In this document: positions 48,939 to 62,500 of the stretch, piece after piece
Position numbering within the stretch: the stretch's first letter is position 1
How the letters are laid out: each line of letters opens with the position of its first letter
Assembly: GCF_029962835.1 (NCBI RefSeq)
Contig: NC_080577.1
Location: 27,510,501-27,574,500, forward strand
Source: Magnolia sinica
Taxonomy: Eukaryota > Streptophyta > Magnoliopsida > Magnoliales > Magnoliaceae
Direction: 5' to 3'
Length of the DNA: 64,000 bases
Notes under the pieces: model-generated
The model's database searches: none
What the model was told of the DNA's origin: nothing
Seen by the model: the letters and a program-made list of their open reading frames with translations, nothing else
Position numbers and translations under genes: made by a program

Positions 48939-51900
48939 TGTCACACCCCAGACTCGGTAACCGGACTCATAAGGAACCCGATGGCCGGTTCTGGCCGCAA
49001 CAGCCTCCGTAGTACCATTCTTGGCTCCTAAGGTAGGTTCCGATCCTAGGATCCTATAAGGAGGATTTTCATAACAGTATAATCATTTTCAATACGAGCA
49101 TACCCAAGATCACAGCAAGTATATCTGAGAATAATAAAGGCACACATCGCAAAATCCACTAAAAATTTAAACTTTTACAATCATCCAAAAGGTCCAAAAG
49201 GACATACATGAGAATAAAAGGAAAAGAGAGAGAAATCAACAACACTGGAGTCCTCACTGCTCAACTCTACTCTACGGTCTGCTGCTACAGTGCCTACCTA
49301 GAGTCTCCTGCACGCATCATAGTGTATAAGCTTATAGAAGCTTAGAGGGTGGTGTAAGTGTGTGACAATGGTGCACAGAAGAATAGTAGGAGGTATAAGG
49401 AGAGAAGCATGATCAATGAACATATCACTAGTCTTACCAAGGCTTACCATGAATGCGATGCAATAAGTAATGGGTGCCATACCAAGGCAATGTATGAAGG
49501 AGGGCTTGTACAGCCAATGCTAATGCAATGCAAGTAATGTCAGTGCTCATATCCAAACCATAAGTCAAGTACATTTTCAATCATAAGGAAATCACCGGGG
49601 TCCATTACACTGCTGAATGACTGCCGCTCTGCAGACCCCGCACAGTCAAACGAGCGTAAAAGACCTCACTACCCGCCTGTGGACAACCAATCACCAACAA
49701 GGCCTGAAGGTAGCGGACCCATTTACGAGCTGGTCAGACTCAGCCTAGCAATGCCTCCTCACACCAGACAGGTAAGGCCACACCCCTATCCAACCGACTA
49801 CACGATAGTGGGAGTCGCGGCCTAAAGGTATAAGGCCCTCGTGCACTCATGTATTCCACCCGGTCACGGTATTGGAGCAGATCCTTGGTACCATGAAAGT
49901 TTTGAGAATTTCACCCATGGGCATCCTATGCACCCGGTATGCTCAACTAATATTTCCGGTGTCCACACATACGGCCATCCACGAATGCCCCTGTGAAGCC
50001 AAGGCCCTGATGAAGTAAGGGCGGATATCCACAAGCTATGCAATGCCAGATGCATGAATCATACAATCACTCATGCATCAATTCCAGGCATCCATCTCTT
50101 GGGGAGATAGCAATATGTCCTACACAATGACACAGTCATGGCCAATCATACCTCAACCAAGCATGCATATGATGCGTATGGGAGTGGCCCATGAAGATGA
50201 ATAGGGGTGCCGATGAGGTGAAGATGAACTCTCCACCTAACTATGAAGGCTCTAGGTACTTAACCAATTCCTCATAAGGAATACAACTTCTAGTGGGGGC
50301 CCATATACCTGGGGTAGCCCACGAGACTAAGGACCTAGACTAAGGACTATGAGACTAATGGTATAGGCCTAAATAGATGAAACGAGCCTAGCAAGGGTCT
50401 ATGGTAGGCCTTTAACCACCTATAGAAGCCCATGGGCCTACCTTAGGGCAATCAATGTGGACATCCAACCACAATTGGTCCCCAAGAGGTAGCCCATCTC
50501 TAATTGATCATGGATCAAGGCCCACGCAACATCAGAAATAAGAAACGGGCAGCCATAATCATATCACAAATACTTATGTTGGGCTTCAGAAAGGCGACCC
50601 AAGGCCTATCTACAACATGGGTCCAAGGGAAACACATATAGCCCAACCCATATATATCGCTATGGGCCCATAGGGGAAACGTTAGGGCTCAACATAAAGA
50701 CCACTAATCCCATATATTGTGGTGGCCTAGTGGGTAGCCCATTGCTCAAACCACATGGGCAAATGTCATGCTCTTAGTCAAGTAAGTTGGGCCTACAACC
50801 CGGCCCAAGTATTAAAGTTGATTTGGTGGGCAACCAAGGGCCCATCTACTTGTGTAATTCGGCCCACTAACCCAACACAATAGTATGGTAAAAATGGCGC
50901 AAGAGTTTAATGGGCTTATCTGAAAAGTTCTAGCCCAATTGGGCCTAAAGAGTTCAACAACCAGCTACATTCATGGACCCGATTAAATTCAACTGTGGTG
51001 GTCCTTAAAAGTGCATTTATCAAGCCCAACATTTAAGGAACCAAAGGTATAAATTATTCTCTCTAAGATCTTCACAATGTGGTGGGCCCCACTCCTCAAA
51101 ATTTTAGCCCAAAGGTCAATCATAATTATAACAAGTTGCTGGATTTTTTTAACCCAACAGGTTTATGGGCTTATTGGAGTCCAGTAATTGTTTCATTTAA
51201 TTAGGACATCAGCCCAAGTGGTCCAGCTATCAAGTCAGAGGGCCCCACCACATAGGGTTACATCATACTACAGAAGGGAGTAGGTGGGCCACATTGCTAG
51301 ACCAAAGTCCAGCAGGTAGCCCACATGGGGCGTCCCATATGGGCCTGGGTAAGGCCTAAACTGACCCAAATTTACAGGCCGTACCACAGTCAACTCGATT
51401 TTCCGTTGGGCTTAAAATTTTACAGAGTGACACTTGTATAGGTGGGTCACACCCCCACAAAATTTTAGAATTTTTAAACGCTTAAAAATATTTTAATTTA
51501 TTTAAATGAAACAGACTATCCAGAAAATCGGACTGATCTGGACACCATATTGTAATGAACCGGTCCAGCCACTACCATGGTATGTACAGGTGTTCATTGG
51601 CCCTTAAATTTTGTAGGTGAGTCCTACCATGAGTGAACCACCTCTCTGCAAAATCTTATGATTTTTAGATACTCATAAATATTTTAATTAAATTAGGAAT
51701 TTCAATCTATCCAGGAAGAGATGTTGTTATCCATGCATTGTTTACCCAATAAGGTGGGCCCAACCTTCATCCAAGAGGGAGAAAATGGAGGTTTAGTATT
51801 TTCTTCATAAAATAAAGTAAGGTATGGTCCATAAAAGTGGCTCATCCCTCAGAAAAACCAAGCTGAAGTGTATGTTTTTCCTCCATACATGTGGGCTGGA

Positions 51901-53571
51901 CAGCCCAACAAAGTGGACCGCCTACTCCTATGGGCCTCCTTTTTGGGTACCATTTCATGGGCCATCTAAGATATGAATCATCACACCTCACGGTGGGGTC
52001 CACACCTTCTCATTACACCCATAATTATAAAGAAAATAATGGTAATCATGATCCAAAAATCCATGCCAAAGATTGAACATGACAGTCCATGCAACAGTCC
52101 AGGTTTTTGGACAGCAATATATGGCTGGACACATTAGCCTATATCTCAATAATCTCAGCCATAAAAAGGGTGTGTGGCCTTCCTCAGTGGGCCCCACATA
52201 AGTCCAGATCACATACTAGGACTAGGACACTGGCATGCATTGATTAAGGTGTCCAATGATCATGGAGTTAGGTGGTAAGAGCATCCCACCTTGCTGGATT
52301 TTTATTTTTATTTATTTTGGGACATCCAAGGCCCACTATAAATGGGCCACACACACATTATCATCCATACATCAGAGAAAAGAGAAGAAAGAAAGAGAGT
52401 AATCTGGCCATGAGGGTAGGGCCCTGCCACTAGTGGGCCCTCCCAAGAGTGAATCATACCCATACAACTACATTGATTGTACATGCAACATAAAATCACT
52501 ACATGTATGATCTATAATTGTTATGGATGGTTGGGATGCCATCCCAACATGATCCTTAAGGTCTAGATGACCTTAAGATGGAGTGGATCATTAAATACAT
52601 CATGATGGGTTCCATGGAGAATGGCCCCATCATGGATCATGACATGCATGTAGGATGGGCCAAAGGGCCACATCCATGGGATCAAATGGGATCCCCACCA
52701 TGGATTGGTAGGTCCCATATGATCCATCTAGAAAGAAAAATAAGGCCACATCCATGGGATCAAATGGGATCCCCACCATGGATTGGTAGGTCCCATATGA
52801 TCCATCTAGAAAGAAAAATAAGATCAAAGGGTAGAAAAGAATATCAGCAATTATAATCACCCACCTTAATGGATCCCACTCCAAAGTTACATCAATCTTC
52901 TCTTTATGCTCCAAGGGACATGTTTCAATGGGTGAGATGGATTATTGAAGGTTAAATGGGAGGGGATTTGGGGGAGAAGGGGCTGGAGAAGAGGGAAAGT
53001 AAGAGAGAAGAGAGTAGAGAGAAATGAGAGGGAGAGTATGGAAATTTGCTAGAAAAGAGAGAGAGGAAAAGTAATCATCACTCTCTCTCCTAGATAAGAG
53101 AAAAATCATCATAGCCTATAGTGATATAAACTATGTTGCTAGGCTAGAGTAGGAATGGGTAGTGTGTGAGAGGTGGGTGGTGTAAGATTTGGGGGTTTAG
53201 GTAGTGTATGGGTAGTGTGTGTTGGAATTTACACAAAAGAGGGTGGCCACCTTGAAAAATATGCCCTCCACACTAGGTGGGCCACATGATCATGCTCAAA
53301 GGCTACAAATGAGATACACATAACTTATGATCCACACATCGGATGGACACACAAGACGCATCGTTGGAATCGCGGTGACGATGCGGTCACAATGGCATAG
53401 GTCTCAACTCGATCCGAGTCGGGTCTTCAGGACTGGGCTCACGGATGACCGCAAACACTATCCAAGGATTACAGGTTGCCGGGATTCGACCGGTAGGATC
53501 ACGGGATCAAGATGGATGGAATGCATTCACACACGCATATGCACACCTGCGAACTCGAGTCAGGTCTCACA
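48939..53571. mobile_element. 4.6-kb solo-LTR-like insertion in the telomere-like array
   Basis: It begins TGTCACACCCCAGACTCGG and ends GAGTCAGGTCTCACA, so it has TG...CA ends with matching short inverted termini (TGTCACACC / GGTCTCACA). Satellite lies directly on both sides and the satellite landmark resumes at 53572. There is no gag-pol sequence and no long open frame. The length fits the very long LTRs of some Gypsy (Tat/Ogre-type) elements, so a solo LTR is the best guess. The flanks TACTCC and TATTCTC are similar, but a clean 5-bp duplication cannot be claimed. Confidence 0.65.
52666..52821 (+). repeat. 78-bp tandem duplication inside the LTR-like insertion
   Basis: Two identical or nearly identical 78-bp copies beginning GGCCACATCCATGGGATCAA (52666-52743 and 52744-52821). 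Because 78 is divisible by three, an open frame passes through both. It is an internal duplication of the element, not a protein repeat. Confidence 0.93.
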
Positions 53572-56500
53572 TATTCTCAAATCCCTAAACCTAAGCCTAC
53601 ACCTAATCCTAATCTCAACTCCCTAACCTAAACCTAAACCTAAACTTGAAAACTCAAATCTAAACCCGATCCTGAACCCGAACCTGATTTCCTAAACCTA
53701 AACCTTGACCTATTCTCAATTCCCTAAAGGTATAACATATAACCTAACCTAAACTTATACTTATAACCTAAACCTATTCTCAAATCCCAAAACCTATAAC
53801 TATAATCTAAACCTTAACCAAAAACCTATAACCTAATCTAACCTAAACCTATAAACTTCACCTAAACCTAAACCTATAACGTTAACCTAAACCTAAACCT
53901 ATAACCTAAACCTATTCTCAAATCCCTATCCCTAAACCTAAACATATAACCTAAACCTAAACCTAACCTATAACCTATAACCTAACCTAAACCTAAACCT
54001 ATAAACTTAACCTAAACCTAAACCTAAACCTATAACCTTAACCTTAACATATAACCTTAACCTAAACCTAAACTTATAACCCAAACCTATTCTCAAATCC
54101 CTAAACCTAAACCCAAACCTATAACCTAAACCTATTCTCAAATCCCTAAACATAAACCTAAACCTTAACGTATTCTCAAATCCCTAAACCTAAACCTACA
54201 CCTAATCCTAATCTCAACTCCCTAACCTAAACTTAAACCTAAACTTGAAAACCCAAACCTAAACCCGATCCCAAATCCGAACCCGATTTCTTAAACCTAA
54301 ACCTTGACCTATTCTCAATTCCCTAAAGCTATAACCAATAACCTAACCTAAACTTATACTTATAACCTAAACCTATTCTCAAATCTCAAAACCTATAACT
54401 ATAACCTAAACCTTAACCAAAAGCCTATAACCTAACCTAACCTAAACCTATAAACTTCACCTAAACCTAAACCTATAACCTAAAACTATTCTCAAATTCC
54501 TAGACCTAAACCCCAAACCTATAACCTAAACCTATTCTCAAATCCCTAAACCTAAACCTAAACCTTAACGTATTCTCAAATCCCTAAACCTAAACCTACA
54601 CCTAATCCTAATCTTAACTCCCTAGCATAAACCTAAACCTAAACTTGAAAACCCAAATCTAAACCCAATCCCGAACCCGAACCTGATTTCCTAAACATAA
54701 ACCTTGACCTATTCTCAATTCCCTAAAGGTATAACCTATAACCTAACTTAAACCTATACTTATAACCTAAACCTATTCTCAAATCCCAAAACCTATAACT
54801 ATAACCTAAACCTTAACAAAAAACCTATAAACGAACCTAACATAAACCTATAAACTTCACCTAAACATAAACCTATAACCTTAACCTAAAACTTAAACCT
54901 ATTCTCAAATCCCTATCCCTAAACCTAAACCTATAACCTAAACCTATTCTCAAATCCCAAAACCTAAAACTATAACCTCAACCTAAACCTAAACCTATAA
55001 CCTATAACCTAACCTAAACCTAAACCTATAAACTTAACCTAAACCTAAACCTAAACATATAACCTTAACCTTAACATATAACCTTAACCTAAACCTAAAC
55101 TTATAACCCAAACCTATTCTCAAATCCCTAAACCTAAACCCAAACCTATAACCTAAACCTATTCTTAAATCCTTAAACCTAAACCTAAACCTTAACGTAT
55201 TCTCAAATCCCTAAACTTAAACCTACACCTAATCCTAATCTCAACTCCCTAGCCTAAACCTAAACCTAAACTTGAAAACTCAAACCTAAACCCGATCCCG
55301 AACTGAACCCGATTTCTTAAACCTAAACCTTGACCTATTCTCAATTCCCTAAAGCTATAACCTATAACCTAACCTAAACTTATACTTATAACCTAAACCT
55401 ATTCTCAAATCCCAAAACCTATAACTATAACCTAAACCTGAACCAAAAACCTATAACCTAACCTAACATAAACCTATAAACTTCACATAAACCTAAATCT
55501 ATAACCTTAGCCTAAACCTAAACCTATAACCTAAAACTATTCTCAAATCCCTAAACCTAAACCCAAACCTATAACCTAAACTTATTTTCAAATCCCTAAA
55601 CCTAAACCTAAACCTTAACGTATTCTCAAATCCCTAAACCTAAACCTACACCTAATCCTAATCTCAACTCCCTAGCCTAAACCTAAACTTAAACTTGAAA
55701 ACCTAAACCTAAACCCGATCCCGAACCCGAACCCGATTTCTTAAACCTAAACCTTAACCTATTCTCAATTCCCTAAAGCTATAACCTATAACCTAACCTA
55801 AACCTATTCTCAAATCCCAAAACCTATAACTATAACCTAAACCTTAACCAAAAGCCTATAACCTAACCTAACCTAAACCTGTAAACTTCACCTAAACCTA
55901 AACCTATAACCTTAACCTAAACCTAAACCTATAACCTAAAACTATTCTCAAATCCGTAAAGCTAAACCTAAACTTATAACCCAAACCTATTCTCAAATCC
56001 CTAAACCTAAACCTAAACCTATAACCTATACCTATTCTCAAATCCCAAAACCTAAACCTAAACCTTAATGTATTCTCAAATGCCTAAACCTAAACCTACA
56101 CCTAATCATAATCTCAACTCCCTAGCCTAAACCTAAACCTAAACTTGAAAACCCAAACCTAAACCCGGTCCCGAACCCGAACCCGATTTCCTAAATCTAA
56201 ACTTTGACCTATTCTCAATTCCCTAAAGGTATAACCTATAACTATAACCTAAACCTAAACCTATTCTCAAATCCCAAAACCTATAACTATAACCTAAACA
56301 TAAACCTATAACTTATAACCTAACCTAAACCAAAACCTATAAACTTAACCTAAACCTAAACCTATAACTTTAACCTTAACATATAACCTTAACCTAAACC
56401 TATAATTATAACCCAAACCTATTCTCAAATCCCTAAACCTAAACCTAAACCTATAACCTATACCTATTCTCAAATCCCAAAACCTAAACCTTAATGTATT

Positions 56501-59500
56501 CTCAAATGCCTAAACGTAAGCCTACACCTAATCCTAATCTCAACTCCCTAGCCTAAACTTAAACCTAAACTTGAAAACCCAAACCTAAACCCGGTCCCGA
56601 ACCCGAACCCGATTTCTTAAACCTAAACCTTTACCTATTCTCAATTCCCTAGGTATAACCTATAACCTAACCTAAACCTATACTTATAACCTAAACCTAT
56701 TCTCAAATTCCAAAACCTATAACTATAACCTAAACCTTAACCAAAAACCTATAACCTAACCTAACCTAAACCTATAAACTTCACATAAACCTAAACCTAT
56801 AACCTTAACCTAAACCTAAACCTATAACCTAAAACTATTCTCAAATTCCTAAACCTAAACCCAAACCGATAACCTAAACCTATTCTCAAATCTCTAAACC
56901 TAAACCTAAACCTTAACGTATTCTCAAATCCCTAAACCTAAACCTACACCTAATCCTAATCTCAACTCCCTAGCCTAAACCTAAACCTAAACTTGAAAAC
57001 CCAAATCTAAACCCGATCCTGAACCCGAACCTGATTTCCTAAACCTAAACCTTAACCTATAACCTAAACCTAGACTTATAACCTTAACCTAAACCTATTC
57101 TCAAATCCTAAAACCTATACTTATAGCCGAAACCTAAACCTTTACCTTAACTTATAACCTATACTTACAGCCTTAACCTAAACCTATTCTCAAATCCCAA
57201 AACCCATACCTATAACCCAAACCTAAACCCAATCTCAAACCCGAACTCAATTTCCTAAACCATTCCCTAAACCTATAACCTAAACCTATACCTATAGCCT
57301 AAACCTAAAACAAAACCTATAACCTAAACCTAGACTCATAACCTTAACTAAACCTATTCTCATAACCTATAACCTATACTTATAACCCAAACCTAAACCC
57401 GATCCCGAACCCGATTTCCTAAAACTAAACCTTAACCTATAACCTAAACTTATACCTATAGCCTAAACCTAAACCATAACCTATAACCTAAACCTAGACT
57501 CATAACCTTAACCTAAACCTATTCTCAAATCCCAATACCTATACCTATAACCCAAACCTTAACCCGATCCCGAACCCGAACCCGAACCCGATTTTCTAAA
57601 CCTAAACCTTAATGTATAACCTAAACCTATACCTATAACCTAAACCTAAACCTTAACCTATAACCTAAACTTATACCTATAACCTAAACTTAAACCTTAA
57701 CCTATAACCTAAACCTAGACTTATAACCTTAACCTAAACCTATTCTCAAATCCCAAAACCTATACTTATAGCCGAAACCTAAACCTTAACCTTAACTTAT
57801 AACCTATATTTACAACCTTAACCTAAACCTATTCTCAAATCCCAAAACCTATGCCTATAACTCAAACCTAAACCTGATCCCGAACCCGATTTCCTAAACC
57901 TAAACCTTAACGTATAATCTAAACCTATACTTATAACCTAAACCTATACCTTAACCTATAACCTAAACCTAGACTTATAACCTTAACCTAAACCTATTCT
58001 CAAATCCCAAAACCTATTCTTATAGCCGAAACCTAATCCTTAACCTTAACCTATAACCTATACTTACAACCTTAACCTAAACCTATTCTCAAATCCCTAA
58101 ACCTATGCCTATAACCCAAACCTAAACCCGATCTCGAACCCGAACCCAATTTCCTAAACCAAAACCTTAACCTATAACCTATACCTATACTTATAGCCTA
58201 AACCTAAACCTTAACCTATAACTTAAACCTAGACTTGCAACCTTAACCTAAACCTATTCTCAAATCACAAAACCTATACCTATAACCCAAACCTAAACCC
58301 GATCCCTAACCTGAACCCGAACCCGATTTCCTAAACTTAAACCTTAACCTATAACCTAAACCTAGACTTATAACCTTAACTTAAACCTATTCTCAAATTC
58401 CAAAACTTATACTTATAGCCGAAACCTAAACCTTAAACTTAACCTATAACTTATACTTACAACCTTAACCTAAACCTATTCTCAAATTCCAAAACCGATA
58501 CCTATAACCCAAACCTAAAGCCGATCCCGAACCCGAACCCGATTTTCTAAACCTAAACCTTAACCTATAACCTAAACCTATACATATAACGTAAACCTAA
58601 ACCTTAACCTATAACCTAAACCTAGACTTATAACCTTAACCTAAACCTATTCTCAAATCCTAAAACCTATACTTATAGCCGAAACCTAAACCTTAACCTT
58701 AACCTATAACTTATACTTACAGCCTTAACTTAAACCTATTCTCAAATCCCAAAACCTATACCTATAACCGAAACCTAAACCCAATCTCAAACCCAAACCC
58801 GATTTCCTAAACCATTCCCTAAACTTATAACTTAAACCTATACCTATAGCCTAAACCTAAAACAAAACCTATAACCTAAACCTAGACTCATAACCTTAAC
58901 TAAACCTATTCTCATTACCTATAACCTATACTTATAACCCAAACCTAAACCCGATCCCGAACCCGAACCCGATTTCCTAAAACTAAACCTTAACCTATAG
59001 CCTAAACTTATACCTATAGCCTAAACCTAAACCATAACCTATAACCTAAACCTAGACTCATAACCTTAACTTAAACCTATTCTCAAATCCCAATACCTAT
59101 ACCTATAACCCAAACCTAAACCCAATCCTGAACCCGAACCCAATTTTCTAAACCTAAACCTTAATGTATAACCTAAACCTATACCTATAACCTAAACCTA
59201 AACCTTAACCTATAACCTAAACCTATACCTATAACCTAAACTTAAACCTTAACTTATAACTTAAACCTAGACTTATAACCTTAACCTAAACCTATTCTCA
59301 AATCCCAAAACCTATACTTATAGCCGAAACCTAAACCTTAACCTTAACTTATAACCTATATTTACAACCTTAACCTAAACCTATTCTGAAATCCCAAAAC
59401 CTATGCCTATAACCCAAACCTAAACCTAATCCTGAACCCGATTTCCTAAACTTAAACCTATACCTATAACCTAAACCTATACCTTAACCTATAACCTAAA

Positions 59501-62500
59501 CGTAGACTTATAACATTAACCTAAACATATTCTCAAATCCCAAAACCTATACTTATAACCGAAACCTAATCCTTAACCTTGACCTATAACCTATACTTAC
59601 AACCTTAACCTAAACCTATTCTCAAATTTCAAAACCTATACCTATAACCCAAACCTAAACACGATCCCGAACCCGAACCCGATTTCCTAAACCTAAACCT
59701 TAACCTATAACCTATACCTATACTTATAGCCTAAACCTAAACCTTAACCTATAACTTAAACCTAGACTCGTAACCTTAACCCAAACCTATTCTCAAATCC
59801 CAAAACCTATACCTATAACCCAAACCTAAACTCGATCCCGAACCGGAACCCGAACCCAATTTTCTAAACCTAAACCTTAACCTATAACCTAAACCTAGAC
59901 TTATAACCTTAACTTAAACCTATTCTCAAATCCCAAAACGTATACTTATAGCCGAAACCTAAACCTTAACCTTAACCTATAACTTATACTTACAACCTTA
60001 ACCTAAACCTATTCTCAAATCCCAAAACCGATACCTATAACCCAAACCTAAACCTGATCCCGAACCCGAACCTGATTTTCTAAACCTAAACCTTAACCTA
60101 TAACCTAAACCTAAACCTTAACTTATAACTTAAATATAGACTCATAACCTTAACATAAACATATTCTCAAATCCCAAAACCTATACTTATAGCCGAAACC
60201 TAAACCTTAACCTTTACCTATAGCCTATACTTACAACCTTAACCTAAACCTATTCTCAAATTCTAAAACCTATACCTATAACCCAAACCTAAACCCGATC
60301 CCGAACTCGAACCCGATTTCCTAAACCTAAACCTTAACCTATAACCTAAACCTATACCTATAGCCTAAACCTAAATCTTAACCTATAACCTAAACCTAGA
60401 CTCATAACCATAACCTAAACCTATTCTCAAATCCCAATACCTATACCTATAACCCAAACCTAAACCCGATCCCGAATCCGAACCCAATTTCCTAAACTTA
60501 AACCTTAACCTATAACCTAAACCTATACCTATAACTTAAACCTTAACCTTAACCTATAACCTAAACCTAGACTTATAACCTTAACCTTAACCTATTCTCA
60601 ATTCCCTAAAGCTATAACCTAAAACCTAAATGTATTCTTAAGTCCCTAACCTAAACCTAAACCTAAACTTGAAAACCCAAACCTAAACCGGATCCTGAAC
60701 CCGAACCCGAACCCGATTTCCCAAACCTAAATCTATAACCTTAATCTAAACCAAAACCTATGAGCTAAACCTTAACCTAAACTTATATCCTATAACCTAA
60801 ACCTAAAACTCAAATGTGTTCTGAAATCCCTAAACTTAAATCTACACCTAATCCTAATCTCAATTCCCTAGCCTAAACCTAAACCTAAACTTGAAAACTC
60901 AAACCTAAACCCGATCCCGAAGCTGAACCCGATTTCCTAAACCGAAACCTTGACCTATTTTCAATTCCCTAAAGCTATGACCTATAACCTAAACCTATAA
61001 CCTAAACCTTAACCTATAACATATAACCTATAACCTAACCTTAACCTAAACCTAAACCTATAAACTAAACCTATAAACTAAAACCTAAACCTAAAACCTA
61101 AATCTATTCTCAAATCCCTAAACTTAAACCTACACCTCATCCTAATCTCAACTCCTTAGCCTAAACATAAACTTGAAAACCCAAACCTAAATTCGAACCT
61201 GATTTCCTAAACCAAAACCTTAACCTATTCTCAATTCCCTAAACCTTAACCTATAACCTAACTTAAACCTAAACCTATAACCTACACTTATAACCTAAAA
61301 CCTAAATGTATTCTCAATTCCCTAAACCTAACTTAAACCTAAACCTATAACCTACACTTATAACCTAAAACCTAAATGTATTCTCAAATCCCTAAACCTA
61401 AACCTACACCTAATCCTAATCTCAACTACTTAACCTACACTTAAACTTGAAAACCCAAACCTAAACCCGATCACAAACTCAAACATGATTTCCTAAACCT
61501 AAACCTTAACCTATTCTCAATTCCTTAAACCTATATAGCCTATAACCATAACCTATAACCTAAACCTAAACCTAACGAAAACCTATAACCTAAATCTATA
61601 ACCTTAACCTTAACCTAAACTTAAAACCTAAACCTAAACCAAAACCAAAACCTATAACCTTAACCTAAACCGAAACCTATAACGCATAACCTATAACCCA
61701 TAACCTAAACCTAAAACCATAACCTAAACCTATAACCTAAACTTATAAACTAAAACCTAAACCTAAACTTAAACATAAAACCTAAATGTATTCTCAAATT
61801 CCTAAACCTAAACCTACACCTAATCCTAATCTCAACTCCCTAACCTAAACATAAACCTAAACTTGAAAACCCAAACCTAGATCCGATCCTGAACCCGAAC
61901 CCAATTTCCTAAACATAAACCTTAACTTATTCTCAATTCCTTAAAGCTATAACCTATAACCTATAACATAAACATAAACATTAACCAAAACCTATAACCT
62001 AAACGTTAACCTATAACCTAAACCTTAACCTATAACCTATAACCTCAAACCTAAACCTAAACCTAAAGCCTAAAACCTAAACCTAAACCTAAACCTTAAC
62101 CTAAACCTAAAACCTAAAACCTAAACATAAACCTAAACTTAAACCTAAACATATAACCTAAACCTATAAACTAAAACCTAAAACCTAAATGTATTCTCAA
62201 ATTTCTAAACTTAAACCTACATCTAATCCTAATCTTAACTCCCTAACCTAAACCTAAACTTAAAAACCCAAACCTAAACCCGATCCCGAACCCGAACCTG
62301 ATTTTCTAAACCTAAACCTTGACCTATTCTCAATTCCCTAAAGCTATAACATATAACCTAAACCTAAACCTAAACCTAACCTAAACCTATAACCTTAACC
62401 TAAACCAAAACCTATAACCTAAACCTTAACCTATAACCTATAACCTGTAACCTAAACTTATAACCTCAAACCTAACCTTAACCTAAACCTAAAACCTAAA

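Noticed and set aside
52578-52856. 92-residue frame with two identical internal repeats
   Set aside because: It is a by-product of the 78-bp DNA duplication in the LTR-like insertion, which happens to keep frame.
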